A model generated the notes under the pieces. It searched no databases, was not told the origin of the DNA, and saw only the letters and a list, made by a program, of their open reading frames with translations. From Cercospora beticola (Eukaryota; Ascomycota; Dothideomycetes; Mycosphaerellales; Mycosphaerellaceae), in the NCBI RefSeq assembly GCF_033473495.1, contig NC_088938.1, positions 2,542,001 to 2,606,000 of the forward strand: a stretch of 64,000 bases of DNA. The letters are read 5' to 3'. Positions 1 to 10,326 of this stretch are shown in pieces; positions within the stretch are counted from its first letter, which is position 1, and every line of letters begins with the position of its first letter. The position numbers and the translations under genes are program-made.

Positions 1-225
1 GAGATGCTGTCGTTGCTTATCGATCGGAGAGTGAACCTCAGAGGCATCAACGCGGGGTCCCGGATCGACATGGAGGAGCTTGTTGCGGCACTGGAAGCGA
101 CAAGAATTCGGTTTGACGACATCATTGATGATGTTAGGCAGTTCGAGGAGGCCGAGCAGGCGATACGATACTTGTGGGAAGGTAAGGTTGTTGGAAAGCT
201 GGTTCTTAGCATTCATCACGAATGA
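1..225 (+). CDS. Zinc-type alcohol dehydrogenase-like (MDR) protein, 3' end only
   Basis: The reading frame is open from the first base of the window and stops with TGA at 223-225, so only about the last 74 residues are present. The visible part has the usual C-terminus of medium-chain dehydrogenase/reductases: an LRGINAG segment after the Rossmann fold, then a helix (DMEELVAALEA), an FEEAEQAIRYL segment and the closing GKVVGKLVLSI strand. In this family these elements close the catalytic domain over the NAD(P)-binding fold. The catalytic zinc ligands and the cofactor motif lie upstream and cannot be checked, so the substrate is unknown. The first ATG in view, at 4, is internal and not the start. 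Confidence 0.7.
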   Translation, partial: EMLSLLIDRRVNLRGINAGSRIDMEELVAALEATRIRFDDIIDDVRQFEEAEQAIRYLWEGKVVGKLVLSIHHE

Positions 226-1414
226 ATACGCAGACTATCCCACCTGTAAGATGAATATGAGTCAATTTCGCCTCACATTTGCTCTTTCCGTCGGGCTTCT
301 CAACCGCAGAATGTTGGGTGGCTTCAATGATCACATTGGCGTGATCCTTGTGCTTCGCAACAATGTCGTACATTGTTGGGACCCCAAAGCGCATGGCTCC
401 AGTCATCGTTAAGGAAGTAATTGACCTCGCACTTCTTGACTCGGCTCCAGTACCTCTTGGCCAGAAATCGCGCAGCAGGAGCAAGCCAATATCCAGGCCC
501 TATCATGCGCTGGCCACGGATTGAAGTGCGTTATCCGGACTGAGGTCGTCGCTTGTCACGCGCTACGGCAGCTGTAACTTGGCTAGAGACAAGCTCAAGA
601 TAAAGCCTTGAAGACAACCACTTCCACGTGCAATGTACGACATTGTTGATAGATTCAGTTCCCGGACATTGGGGAAAGATTCGAAACCCGGGATATCCCA
701 GGGACATGAGGATATGCGCAGCGATAACAGCCTGTTCACGGAAACTTGGGATAATATGTCCAGGTACCGCAGCCTTGTCGCCGCGCAATGAATGTTATGC
801 TTGTGCCACGACTGGTCTAGAACGTGGTCATTGCAGTGAAGCCACGGAGAGTGAAGCGTTGCTTATCTTGATGCTCTCCTGTTCTTCTGTTCTTGTTGTT
901 GCTCGTCCCGCAACTCTTCCGTGACGACCTCGTGTGCTTTACCGACATCCACATCGTGATCCTGCGTCCCACCTGCGTCGACCTCAGCGGCGCAGAAGGT
1001 GACCCAAAGGAGGACTGGCGGTTGATAGAGTGTGGAAGCGAGTCCAATGGAGCGGGATGTCGGACATTGCGCGCGAAAAGGTCCGGGGTGTTCGACGGGC
1101 GGCCCGCCGTACGGGAAGAACTCCCTGCCAATTTTGGCGACTCTAACTTGCTCTTTTGGCGCAGCAAATCAAACTATGATGACCGGCCTGAACTGCCAAC
1201 AACAACCGCCATGTGAGCGTTGTGAAGGCCCAGCCGTGGAGCCTGGTAGGGGCAGTATGCCTGCCAAAGTATAGGTAGGCCTCATTTCTCCCCACACGCG
1301 CGCGGTGAGCTTCCACCACGCCGTCGCCGCCCACCACCACCGCCCCATCCGTAGTCACTCGCTATTTGGCTGTCCGCTTCACTCATTTAGCGGCGGTCAC
1401 CACGTTCCAGCACC
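226..1414. other. Intergenic, no gene seen
   Basis: Between the dehydrogenase fragment and the GH17 gene I see only short overlapping frames with no family resemblance. The last 100 bases are the likely promoter and leader of the GH17 gene. No clear TATA box stands out. Confidence 0.5.
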
Positions 1415-2761
1415 ATGGTCTATCTCACTGTGGCGGCGCTCTTGGCGTCTGGACTGCTGGCCTCGGTTTCGGCTGGGAATGTGCAACATCAAGCCCATGG
1501 TCACGGCCATCTTCACCGTAGAAATAATGCTGAGCAGCCGCCCAAATATAATTCTCCGGCCCAGTACCAGCCCTCAACCCCCAAGGAGGCGGCGCCCAAG
1601 TACGAAATTCCAGCAGAGTTGCAGCCAAATGCCACGACTTGCGGTTGTTCAACGTATACCACAACCTGGTATGGCGAGGCAACACTGTACAACCCACACA
1701 AGCCATCTAGCAGCTCGACCTCCGTAGAAGCAAAGCCTTCCCAACCAGCTCCAGCTCCAGCTCCAAAGCCATACAGCCCACCAAAGCCTGCTGCTCCAGA
1801 GGCACCGAAAACACCATCTGGTCCGTCTGACAATGCCCCTCCTAAACAGCCAGCCCCACCGGCACACAGCCCACCCCAACAACAAGACCAACCCAAGCCC
1901 GCCCCTGCTCCACAATCCAGCACCGACAAGCCTTCCAATTCCGGCGGCATTCAGCCCAATGGCAATCAATGGGCCATGACCTACACGCCTTACCGCGCAG
2001 ATGGAGGCTGCAAATCCGCGGGCGAAGTCAACTCGGACATCTCCAAAATCAAGTCTAAGGGTTTCAACACAGTGCGTCTCTACGCAACCGACTGCAGCGG
2101 CCCAGAAAATGTCGGCGCAGCCTGCAAAGCCAATGGCATGTCCATCATCCTTGGCATCTTCATCGACACCAAAGGTCTCGGCGCCGCACACGAGCAAGCT
2201 CAGGACCTGATGGACTGGGGCAAGAATGGCAACAACTGGTCTATGGTCGTCATGGTAGTCGCAGGCAACGAAGCCATTTTCAGTGGTGCCGTCGCCGCTC
2301 AGGACATGGCCTCCTTCCTCACCGACATCAAACCTCAATTCAAATCCGCCGGGTACAATGGTCCAATAACCACGACTGAGCCTCTGAATGTGATGCAAGC
2401 CAACTCCGCTACCCTGTGCCCGGTCATTGATGTCGTAGGCGGGAACTTGCACCCCTTCTTCAACGGCCAATACTCAGCTTCCCAAGCCGGTGAACTCGTG
2501 GCACAGCAGCTCAAAGATCTGGCCGCGTGCTGCGGCGGATCAAAGGAGGCCTACAATTTGGAGACCGGCTGGCCGAGCCAGGGACAGGCGAATGGTGTAG
2601 CAGTTCCCGGTGAGAAGGAGCAGAAGGAGGCAATCGAGAGTATCATGGGGAAGGTGGGCGGCAAGAGTGTATTCTTGTCATATGAGGACGATACGTGGAA
2701 GGCTCCCGGGGAGTACGGCATTGAGCAGCATTGGGGATGCGCGAGCGTTTTTGGAGATTAG
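1415..2761 (+). CDS. btgE: Secreted GH17 beta-1,3-glucanase/glucosidase, BtgE type
   Basis: Single-exon gene of 448 residues starting at ATG 1415 (CACCATGG context). It has a signal peptide (about residues 1-20), a His-rich stretch (HGHGHLH), a Cys-containing CGCSTYTTTWYGEATLY segment characteristic of fungal BtgE proteins, and a long Pro/Ala/Ser linker at about 100-175. A C-terminal GH17 TIM barrel follows from about residue 185 and ends in HWGCASVF. The two catalytic glutamates are visible as the acid/base in VAGNEA and the nucleophile in NLETGWPS. Known family members act in the cell wall on beta-1,3-glucan during growth and remodelling. The proline-rich linker probably holds the catalytic domain away from an N-terminal wall-associated segment; that is inference. 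Confidence 0.9.
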   Translation: MVYLTVAALLASGLLASVSAGNVQHQAHGHGHLHRRNNAEQPPKYNSPAQYQPSTPKEAAPKYEIPAELQPNATTCGCSTYTTTWYGEATLYNPHKPSSSSTSVEAKPSQPAPAPAPKPYSPPKPAAPEAPKTPSGPSDNAPPKQPAPPAHSPPQQQDQPKPAPAPQSSTDKPSNSGGIQPNGNQWAMTYTPYRADGGCKSAGEVNSDISKIKSKGFNTVRLYATDCSGPENVGAACKANGMSIILGIFIDTKGLGAAHEQAQDLMDWGKNGNNWSMVVMVVAGNEAIFSGAVAAQDMASFLTDIKPQFKSAGYNGPITTTEPLNVMQANSATLCPVIDVVGGNLHPFFNGQYSASQAGELVAQQLKDLAACCGGSKEAYNLETGWPSQGQANGVAVPGEKEQKEAIESIMGKVGGKSVFLSYEDDTWKAPGEYGIEQHWGCASVFGD

Positions 2762-3748
2762 AGGGCGTGCGGACGATAAGCAAGCGGTGGAAAGAAGGAC
2801 CTGTGAGATGAGGATGGTGGAAGCGTGACACTCGGGATGGAACGATTCCGAGTGCCTCCATTGTTTTGATTTCTTGGTGGACTTTGGATTTGCAGAGATG
2901 TGCTTGATGCTTGATGGAATTTTTGGAGATATGATGTGCGATGAATATAGCGACGGAGCAGGCGAGGTATGCGCTCGTCTTGCGGGGTGGCGGGCAGGAT
3001 TGAGTCTTGGCCACTGTTACTATTGCTGCCGCCACTGCTACTGTATCACGATCGAGAGCGCGGCGTTATGAGAAGAAATTGTTGTCTATTGTTTTCTGGT
3101 TGTTTTTATGAGCGTGCTTGGCAAGCAGCAAAGGGAAATATAGTAGCGTGATACATGAGAAGAAGCGTTTTGAGATTGCATCGTCTGAGCTGGCACCAAC
3201 GTCCTCTTGTATCTCCTTTTCTGTAGCGGGATCATAGGGAAGACGTTGTAGCAAATGAGAAGATCGGTTTCGGTGAGTATTCATGTCCGCCTTCTCCCAT
3301 TTTACTAATTGGTAATTTTGAGTTTCTGGAGACTATATCACAATCAGATGACCAGCTCCGATACTCATTTTCAGTGTCCAGTCAACGACAAATCTCCGCT
3401 TGGATGGTCTCGGCTTTTCGTCTACGTTAGGTCGTTCTCGTGTATGAACGTCTTCCTTTATTGCTAGAATATGCAGCAAGACGAGGGACATGGTAGCCCA
3501 GCCTTGAATACTCATCATCGAATCTCGTTCGCGGTAAGCATGCAGGGCAGTTGGACCTTATATGCTAACGCAGCCTGGTAGTTGATAGCCACCCGCAGCT
3601 CTCAATAGATCGTTACCACGGTCATCTGTGAGCTCTGTTGTTCTTAAGTGTGCCGCAGGTTATGCATCACTGGGCAGCCGGTATATTTGAACTTCCATCA
3701 AGGTCGTGACGCTAAACCAGTGTGTTCTGACTTCGAACGTGAGCGTCC
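2762..3748. other. Convergent intergenic region, no gene seen
   Basis: This lies between the 3' ends of the GH17 gene (+) and the cyclophilin gene (-). It presumably holds both 3' UTRs. No open frame in it resembles a known protein. Confidence 0.5.
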
Positions 3749-4369
3749 TCACATCTCCCCGCATTGGGAAATAACGACAGCCTGCACGGGAGCATCACTC
3801 TTGGTTCGCACATTCTCAATCTTCCTCACAACATCCATGCCGTCGACGACTTTGCCAAAGACAACGTGCTTGCCATTCAAATGTGGCGTTGCGACAGTCG
3901 TGATGAAAAATTGGCTTCCGTTCGTGTTAGGTCCAGAATTCTGCAGATATTGTCAGTACCTAAATTTTTAGATCATAGCAAACAAGAGTGGGAGGGGGCT
4001 GAGCAGAGAACTGAATGGAGGGAGAAAACATACCGCCATACTCAGAATGCCTGGTCCGTCATGCTTCCTATCAAAATTCTCATCGGCAAACTTATCGGTT
4101 CCATAGATAGTCGCACTTCCTGTGCCATTTCCATTCTTGAAGTCTCCGCCTTGCAACATGAAATCTTTGATGACGCGGTGGAACTTGCTGCCTTTGTAGC
4201 CCAGCGGTTTGCCCAGGTGATCTTTAGTCTCGCCCGTGCAGAATTGGCGGAAGTTTTCAGCGGTGCGGGGGACAACGTCGGCGAAGAGTTCCATCTTGAT
4301 GCGGCCTAAAGGCTCGCCTCCGAGCGTGACATCGAAGAAGGTGATGGGGTTTCCATTGGGAGCGGCCAT
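3749..4369 (-). CDS. cyp3: Peptidyl-prolyl cis-trans isomerase H (spliceosomal cyclophilin)
   Basis: Two exons, 4369-4034 and 3940-3749, join in phase 0 across a 93-nt intron (gtatgt...ctgcag) to give 175 residues, close to the 177 of human PPIH. The protein is a lone cyclophilin domain: FFDVTLGG at the N-terminus, [13 protein letters not shown], the catalytic [15 protein letters not shown] with the active-site Arg, the FFITT strand, and the closing VVISQCGEM that marks the PPIH subfamily. In animals PPIH binds the Prp4/Prp3 part of the U4/U6.U5 tri-snRNP. The position of the conserved active-site Trp (GKHVVFG region) is His here ([10 protein letters not shown]), which usually lowers cyclosporin binding. 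It shares the upstream region with the divergent thioredoxin reductase gene. Confidence 0.93.
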
Positions 4370-5434
4370 GTCTTATGTTGCTGGAGAATGTAGATGTTTG
4401 GGTGTTTGATGCAGTGATAGAGAGATGAAGTTTGGATGTCGAAGAGCGGGAAGTGGGGTGCGCGTGGCAGCATGGAAGGCGCATGTGAAGATGCACAACG
4501 AAAGTTCGAATGCGAAGTGATCGAAACTCGTACTCACTACTGACCATGATCAATATGACCTGTCATTTTCAGCGAACGGATTAGATCTTGGACCTCGCTG
4601 GCAACATCGGGCATTCTTGTCACGCAATGAGAGAAAGACCGAATCATCTACGGGATGACCGCAGATTTGAACGTACGATGAAGCACAGTTGGCATGAACT
4701 CATACAAATACCAGCCGAGCAGGCTGATAGCAATATATGTGCAAGGACTCTGCTGGCAGATCCGGTTACCATCAATTGTGCGTAGGCTGCTGACCAGCTG
4801 ATGCACTTCTCGTGCATTGTATGATCGTGTCAATGGCAGGTCTGAACTTCCTATCTGCGGGAGACGTCGCCGGCAAGATCTTTGAGGCACTGCAGTCAGG
4901 TATCGAGAGCTGTTCAGCTGTTACTGGCGCTGTATGCTGCACAATTGATGGATTTGTGCAAGATGGAAGCAGCTCTCCAACGTCCGAGGCACTTGTCTAT
5001 CGCCACTGGCATCGACGGACCTGGCTCCAGCTATGATACGCAATACGAGATACTGTGTCAATCTAGCAGAGTCAGCGTCGGTGGAGGTGCCCGATGGAGT
5101 ATGGCTGCGATGAAGAAGAGCGAAGAAAGAAGAAGTTGGGACGATTTGAAATGCGGCCATCAGCCCACTTCGCCGCACCTCCGGGCTCGCAGCGTGAAGT
5201 GGGACATGGTTTTGTCATATGCAACGCTTTTTTACTGCAACACCTCCAAACCGAAAATCTCCCATCGTGCCATTTGATCTGATAATCTGATCGTCACCGA
5301 CTGCGACGCGTCCAGGTTGTTGCTCATGCGAGTCTGACGTTGCTTATCAACTCCATTGGCACCTTCGAGTCCTCCTTCCACCCCTCCTCTCCATCTCCTC
5401 CTCTTCTACAACACCACCACTCCCAGTCGCCAAA
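4370..5434. other. Divergent intergenic region between cyp3 and thioredoxin reductase
   Basis: About 1.1 kb of non-coding sequence separates two divergent genes. The last 80 bases before 5435 are very rich in C and T (TCCTCC runs), typical of a fungal core promoter or leader. No gene is supported; the frames present are short and unrelated to anything I recognise. Confidence 0.5.
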
Positions 5435-6709
5435 GTGTTCTCCTCCGCCTTTCGCCGCGCAGGCTCTCGCCCTCTCCGCTCTGCCATTAGCCTGCCCGTT
5501 GCTGCAGCAGGTGCTTTCTACAAGCCCTCACCCTCCGCTCCCACCTCTCCGATCCTCTCGCAAACCGCCTCCAGGATGACACACTCCAAAGTTGTCATTA
5601 TCGGCTCCGGCCCAGCAGGCCACACTGCTGCCATTTATGCCGCCCGCGCCGACCTCCAGCCTGTCCTCTATGAAGGCTTTCTCGCTTTGGGAATCGCGGC
5701 TGGTGGCCAGCTCACGACAACGGATGAAGTCGAAAACTTCCCTGGCTTCAAAATGATCAAAGGAACCACACTCATGGACAACATGCGCGCTCAGAGCGAA
5801 GAATGCGGTACCACAATTGTCAGCCAAACTGTCGGAAAGGTCGACTTTAGCTCGCGTCCCTTCAAGTTCTGGCTACACCCAATGGGTGACGAAGAGACAC
5901 TCGAGCCTGAGACGCACACTGCTGACACGATAATCATTGCCACCGGTGCTAAGGCCCGCCGTCTAGACCTTCCTGGTGAGGAGAAGTTCTGGGGCAATGG
6001 TGTCTCTGCCTGCGCAGTCTGCGACGGATCCCTCCCTATCTTCCGCGAGAAGCCTCTGGTTGTGATCGGAGGCGGTGACAGTGCTGTCGAGGAATCGCTC
6101 TACTTGACCAAGAAAGCGAGCAAAGTGACTGTGCTCGTCCGCAGGGACGAACTCCGTGCGAGCAAAGCCAACGCTCGCCGGCTGAAGGAGCACCCTAAAG
6201 TGGAGATCAAATGGAACACGCAGGGTGTAGAAATTAAAGGCGAAGAGGGGCCAAGAGGGTTGATGCAGAGCATGGTGATCAAGAACAATAAGACTGGTGA
6301 GCAGGAGGAAATCCCAGCCAATGGGCTGTTTTATGCCGTGGGTCACGATCCCGCAACGCATTTGTTCAAGGGACAATTGAAGATGGACGAGGATGGATAT
6401 CTCATCACCACACCCGGAACAACAGAGACGAATGTTCCAGGTGTCTTTGCTGCCGGTGATGTGCAGGACAAGAAGTACCGGCAAGCTGTGACTTCGGCTG
6501 GTGAGTTCAGACCCCTTGTATTGAAATTGCATCAGTTTTTACTGACATTTGATGAATTTGTAGGCTCTGGATGCATGGCTGCTCTTGAAGCGGAGAAATT
6601 CCTCGCTGAGCACGATCTTGCTGAAGGTGGCCCAGAGGCCGATAATGGTGCCAAGGCTCCCGTGTCGAACGGCGAGGCACCAGAATATCGCCAAAATCCT
6701 TTGCTGTGA
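5435..6709 (+). CDS. Thioredoxin reductase, with possible non-ATG mitochondrial isoform
   Basis: NADPH-dependent flavoenzyme that reduces thioredoxin. Exons 5435-6500 and 6564-6709 flank a 63-nt intron (gtgagt...tag). The protein shows the FAD motif GSGPAGHTAA, GIAAGGQLTTT, the redox site CAVCDG, the NADPH motif GGGDSAVEES, GVFAAGDV, and the C-terminal NPLL of filamentous fungi. The first in-frame ATG is at 5576 and gives a normal 356-residue cytosolic enzyme. The frame stays open upstream, and from GTG 5435 it reads FSSAFRRAGSRPLRSAISLP, which looks like a mitochondrial presequence; no in-frame ATG exists back to the stop at 5288. I give the longer span (403 residues), but the ATG form is the safe minimum. 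The intron is a multiple of three and stop-free, so retention would add 21 residues. Confidence 0.9.
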   Translation: MFSSAFRRAGSRPLRSAISLPVAAAGAFYKPSPSAPTSPILSQTASRMTHSKVVIIGSGPAGHTAAIYAARADLQPVLYEGFLALGIAAGGQLTTTDEVENFPGFKMIKGTTLMDNMRAQSEECGTTIVSQTVGKVDFSSRPFKFWLHPMGDEETLEPETHTADTIIIATGAKARRLDLPGEEKFWGNGVSACAVCDGSLPIFREKPLVVIGGGDSAVEESLYLTKKASKVTVLVRRDELRASKANARRLKEHPKVEIKWNTQGVEIKGEEGPRGLMQSMVIKNNKTGEQEEIPANGLFYAVGHDPATHLFKGQLKMDEDGYLITTPGTTETNVPGVFAAGDVQDKKYRQAVTSAGEFRPLVLKLHQFLLTFDEFVGSGCMAALEAEKFLAEHDLAEGGPEADNGAKAPVSNGEAPEYRQNPLL

Positions 6710-6981
6710 GCGAAATTCTGATCTTTCGATAAAGCCCTGGAGATAAGCGGCTGTTGCATAGGCTGCAAGGGCAGACACCAGTCTCTTGAAGATGATAGAA
6801 CCATGACATTGTCACCATAGAAGATCGTTTATACCCGCCATGGCAATTGAGTTGAATTCTTCATCTGCAACCTGCCACTATTGTGAACAAAACAATCGCA
6901 TCGTCATTTGACGGGTACAGACTGATGTGCATTTTTTGTTTTGCAACTACAACTACAGATGCCGTGCCGTTCTACTGCCAC

Positions 6982-8706
6982 TCAAGATTTAACAGCTTTA
7001 GCCTTCGCCGCCGCTGCAACCCGGTCAGCTTCCTCCTTAATCTTCGCCACAGCCGGATCTTCTCTCTTCAACGGCGGCGGCTCTCTCCACAAAATATACA
7101 CGCTCTCCTTCATCTTGATCCCCGGCCATTTTTGCCCCGGAACAAATTTCCTCAAAATATTCACAGCGTTGACGTAGTACTCTTGAACCGTATGTCCCCA
7201 ATCTCCAAACACAGGCGTGAGAGGCAAAAGCTCCTCTTCGTCTGGATCAAACGTAATGCCCGCAAACTTCGAAACTGTAGCATAGCGTTGCCAGGGCCCG
7301 ATGACGCGAGCAGGATTCTCAGCTAATGCGTATTCGAATTGGAGCCAGAACTCGGGTTCGAGGAGAGCAGTTTGGTTGTCTGATTTATCGTATTTCCATG
7401 TTCGACGAGTTTGTTGGAATTTTGTGATACCGGTCTGAGTTGCGAGGTTTCCGAGATGGATTTTGTAGGGGACGCGATATTCGGGTTCGAGGCGGTGGAG
7501 GAGCCAGAGGGCTTGGCCGCCGGGGTAGTTGAGAGTGCTGATGTAGAGGCTTCCGAGGCTAGTGAGGAAGGAGAGGAGTGTTGTTAAGAGTAGTAGGAGG
7601 GAGCCGAGGCTGTAGAGAGTGGATTTGGCGCGACGGGTCCAGATATGACTTGCGCTGCTGGAGGCGATTGCGGTAAGAGCCGGAATGGTGTAGATTATGA
7701 AGCGCCATTCTTTGTGTGGAAGAAGGCTGTAGAGGGCGATGAAGGCGGTTTGAGGGATGAAGACGTCTCTGCTGACAGGCGAGTTGGCAATCGAGAGCGG
7801 AATGAGGAGAAGGTAGGTAATTGGGTTCAGGAGCAATCGTGGCAGGGCGTTGAGGAAGTAGAAGTGTATCGGGCTTGTGCCCCATTCGGAGGATTTGCCC
7901 AGGATGGTGTTGTAATAGAAGCCCGCCCATTCAGGCCAGAGCGGCCATTGTTGCCAGAAGAAGGAATCGATCGTGACAGTCGTGAGGAGGCCCAAAGTCA
8001 GACCAGCTATGCCCGCAGGGACAATCTCCTTCTTCAAGGAGATCTTCTGTTGGTAGAGCAGATACATCGTCTCAGCAGCCAGCAAAATCGCAACTTCAGA
8101 TCGAAAGAGCACTCCAGCAAGAGTAAGCAGGTACAATGCCAGTCGCCTCCTCTTCGAACTTCGTTCCGTCTTCCACGCCACGGCTTTGGCGAGAATCAAA
8201 TTGCGCAACGCCAAATTCGTCAGGATGAATGCGAACATGTTGGGCAAGGTCCGAGAAGCGTAGAATATGACATGAAATTGGCTAGCTTGGAGGAGGATGT
8301 ACCACCTCCCTGCAGTTTTGCCAAACGCGGTGTCGACAGCGCCTTTGACAAAATGCAGACCGGCAGCATTTCCGAGGCCAAGGATTGCTCGAACGAGTAA
8401 TTGGAGAGATGTCTTGGAGGTGAAGAACCTCCTGAACGGGCCTGCGAGGCCTGCAAGGACCGCTGCTCCAACAAATGTTCGAGGCACGGAGCCTGGGAAG
8501 GCTACATGATCGTAGTTGGCAGCCAAGGAGGAAGTTGTGTTGCCGAATGGTATTCCATGAATGAGAATATCGTGGGCTGCTTGGATATTGAACGATTCTT
8601 CAACTTTGGTGTACGGAGCCAAGACCAAATGGAGGAGAATTAGTGAGGGAATGAGGAGATCTAGGATTGCGTCCCCTATAGGTGAAGAAGTGTTAGTGGC
8701 CGACAT
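6982..8706 (-). CDS. alg12: Dolichyl-P-Man:Man7GlcNAc2-PP-dolichol alpha-1,6-mannosyltransferase
   Basis: Single exon, 574 residues, from ATG 8706 (A at -3) to TGA at 6982. This is a GT22 membrane mannosyltransferase of the ER lumen that adds the eighth mannose, alpha-1,6-linked, to the lipid-linked N-glycan precursor. Visible signatures are the first lumenal loop after TM1 ([14 protein letters not shown], then a [12 protein letters not shown] segment), many hydrophobic helices, and the GT22 motif [12 protein letters not shown] about two thirds along. The C-terminal tail is rich in Lys/Ala and cytosolic-looking. The frame extends upstream to 8997, but without homology and without a usable ATG before 8706 except a short GTG/ATG stretch, so I start at 8706. 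The gene is divergent from YOS1. Confidence 0.93.
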   Translation of the reverse strand: MSATNTSSPIGDAILDLLIPSLILLHLVLAPYTKVEESFNIQAAHDILIHGIPFGNTTSSLAANYDHVAFPGSVPRTFVGAAVLAGLAGPFRRFFTSKTSLQLLVRAILGLGNAAGLHFVKGAVDTAFGKTAGRWYILLQASQFHVIFYASRTLPNMFAFILTNLALRNLILAKAVAWKTERSSKRRRLALYLLTLAGVLFRSEVAILLAAETMYLLYQQKISLKKEIVPAGIAGLTLGLLTTVTIDSFFWQQWPLWPEWAGFYYNTILGKSSEWGTSPIHFYFLNALPRLLLNPITYLLLIPLSIANSPVSRDVFIPQTAFIALYSLLPHKEWRFIIYTIPALTAIASSSASHIWTRRAKSTLYSLGSLLLLLTTLLSFLTSLGSLYISTLNYPGGQALWLLHRLEPEYRVPYKIHLGNLATQTGITKFQQTRRTWKYDKSDNQTALLEPEFWLQFEYALAENPARVIGPWQRYATVSKFAGITFDPDEEELLPLTPVFGDWGHTVQEYYVNAVNILRKFVPGQKWPGIKMKESVYILWREPPPLKREDPAVAKIKEEADRVAAAAKAKAVKS

Positions 8707-9040
8707 GCTGACAGCATAGGCTGCATCGTACTCACCTAGCATCTTGTACGAGCCCCTCTGGCCGGCGAGTCTATGTCTCCGATCCTGTTGATCAAAATAG
8801 CCGATTTGTAGAGCACGCCAGGAGTAGTGGTTCGAAAGTGACATTGATGTTTGGCATGCACCTTCAACAGTCGGGTGAAGGTCAGATGTCTTGGCGAACA
8901 AGCAGGGCTGAGAGCGACTTCCATTCGAGGGTCCATCGTTCGGGAATTGACGACACCTCTCTTCAACCACGCACAAACAGATACATTGCTTCACCACTGC
9001 AAACTTCTAGCTCGCCGACAGCACCTCTTCAAAGCACACC
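8707..9040. promoter_or_regulatory. Shared divergent promoter region, alg12 / yos1
   Basis: These 334 bases separate the start codons of alg12 (-) and yos1 (+), so both promoters must lie here or overlap the genes. No clear TATA box is visible on either strand. Confidence 0.5.
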
Positions 9041-9432
9041 ATGGCTACCCTCCTTTTCAGCTTTGGCGGCTTGTTCCAAGGTACGAAGATCTCCATCCCT
9101 CATCACTCCATTCCTAGCTAACACCTCCATTAGTCTCCGTCCTCCTCATCAACTCCCTCGCTGTCCTCTCCGAAGACCGCTTTCTTGCACGCAGTAAGCC
9201 AGCAATCGAACTCTCTTCCGCGTTCTAGCTGTAGTAGCATACTCACCTTCAACCAGTTGGCTGGGGCACATCCCAACAATCCGAGCCCTCCTTCGGCAGC
9301 GGCGGCATGCAAGATCCCACCTCCCTGAGCGCCAAATTCGCCAACTTGATCAACTCCGTTCGCACTCTCATGCGAATCCCATTGATCTTCCTCAACATAA
9401 TGATCATCATCTGGGCCGTGGCCTTCGGTTGA
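9041..9432 (+). CDS. yos1: Yos1/IER3IP1-family ER-to-Golgi transport protein
   Basis: Three exons, 9041-9080, 9134-9193 and 9257-9432, separated by introns of 53 and 63 nt (gtacga...ttag and gtaagc...ccag), give 91 residues; yeast Yos1 has 85. The start is ATG 9041 in an ACACCATGG context. The family pattern is clear: an N-terminal hydrophobic helix (LLFSFGGLFQVSVLLINSLA), the LSEDRFLARIGWG motif spanning the second and third exons, then a short polar loop and a C-terminal transmembrane helix (IPLIFLNIMIIIWAVAFG). Known Yos1 is an integral membrane partner of Yip1-Yif1 in COPII vesicle transport. The gene was too fragmented by introns to appear as one frame. Confidence 0.93.
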
Positions 9433-10326
9433 GGAGGAACAACTCAAACCTCGAGAGCAGAGATATATAAAAGAAAACACAGCATCTGCAATATGAAGTC
9501 GTGGTTCTGAGGACAAATCCGATCAGATTTTTATGACATGATGCGGAATATCGGCGAAAGAGAGGCCGGTGAATTGCAGGGACAAGATGGGGAGCAGGAC
9601 AGCAAGCACGGATGCATGGTACTCACCATGTGACAAGCCGGCAGGATAACCGAGCCTGCGAGTAAGGAACGCTTCAAGGTCACCATCCAGCAAGATATTG
9701 CGAGGCGTGTGCAGTCCACCGCACCAATTCGCCCATGACATGAACGCGGTGGACGAAAACAAGCCAGCGCGGCAAGGACGAGCAGGATGCGGAAACCGGC
9801 CTTCCCTCAGCAGACGAGGACAACCACAATGTGGGATCATGTGTCTGCAGCAACCAGCGATCAACAAACCATAGACATTAAAGGACATAGCCCAGGAAGA
9901 GAGCAGCAAAGCCCACAAATCAACATGAACGTCACAAAATCACGAACAGTGCAATGGTTTGAATATACCATTTCCAAATGTCATATCCTTCTCATTTTCA
10001 TCATCATTCCCAAGGTCCTATCTTCTCTGAAAAGATATATACTATGCACAAGAAGAAACATCTCATGTACAAGAAGTGTTGTTCCTTCCTTTATTTCTTT
10101 CGTTCTGTTCCCAAGCTGTTTTGGTCCCCTGTCGTCGACCCTTCTTCAGTGAAGACCCAAACCAGAACAGGAAAACCAAGGCATCACAAGCCCCAAAATG
10201 CGTATTCCATCCATATCGCTATGCTCGCATTTCAAAATCATCATTTCCTCTCCACCCTGTCCAGTTCGTCGGCAAATTTCTCACCGATGCTGATTCCTCT
10301 CCTCCCCATGACTTATAGACTTTCGT
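9433..10326. other. Convergent intergenic region, no gene seen
   Basis: This lies between the 3' ends of yos1 (+) and creB (-) and presumably carries both 3' UTRs. It contains AT-rich stretches around 9960-10080. No coding frame is supported. Confidence 0.5.

Noticed and set aside
1649..2470. 273-codon minus-strand frame
   Set aside because: It is antisense to the GH17 gene and shows Gly/Trp runs expected from the reverse of a Pro-rich linker.
8707..8997. N-terminal extension of the ALG12 frame to 8997 (671 residues)
   Set aside because: It lacks an ATG at its start, has no ALG12 homology, and overlaps the divergent yos1 promoter. The family-like protein begins at ATG 8706.
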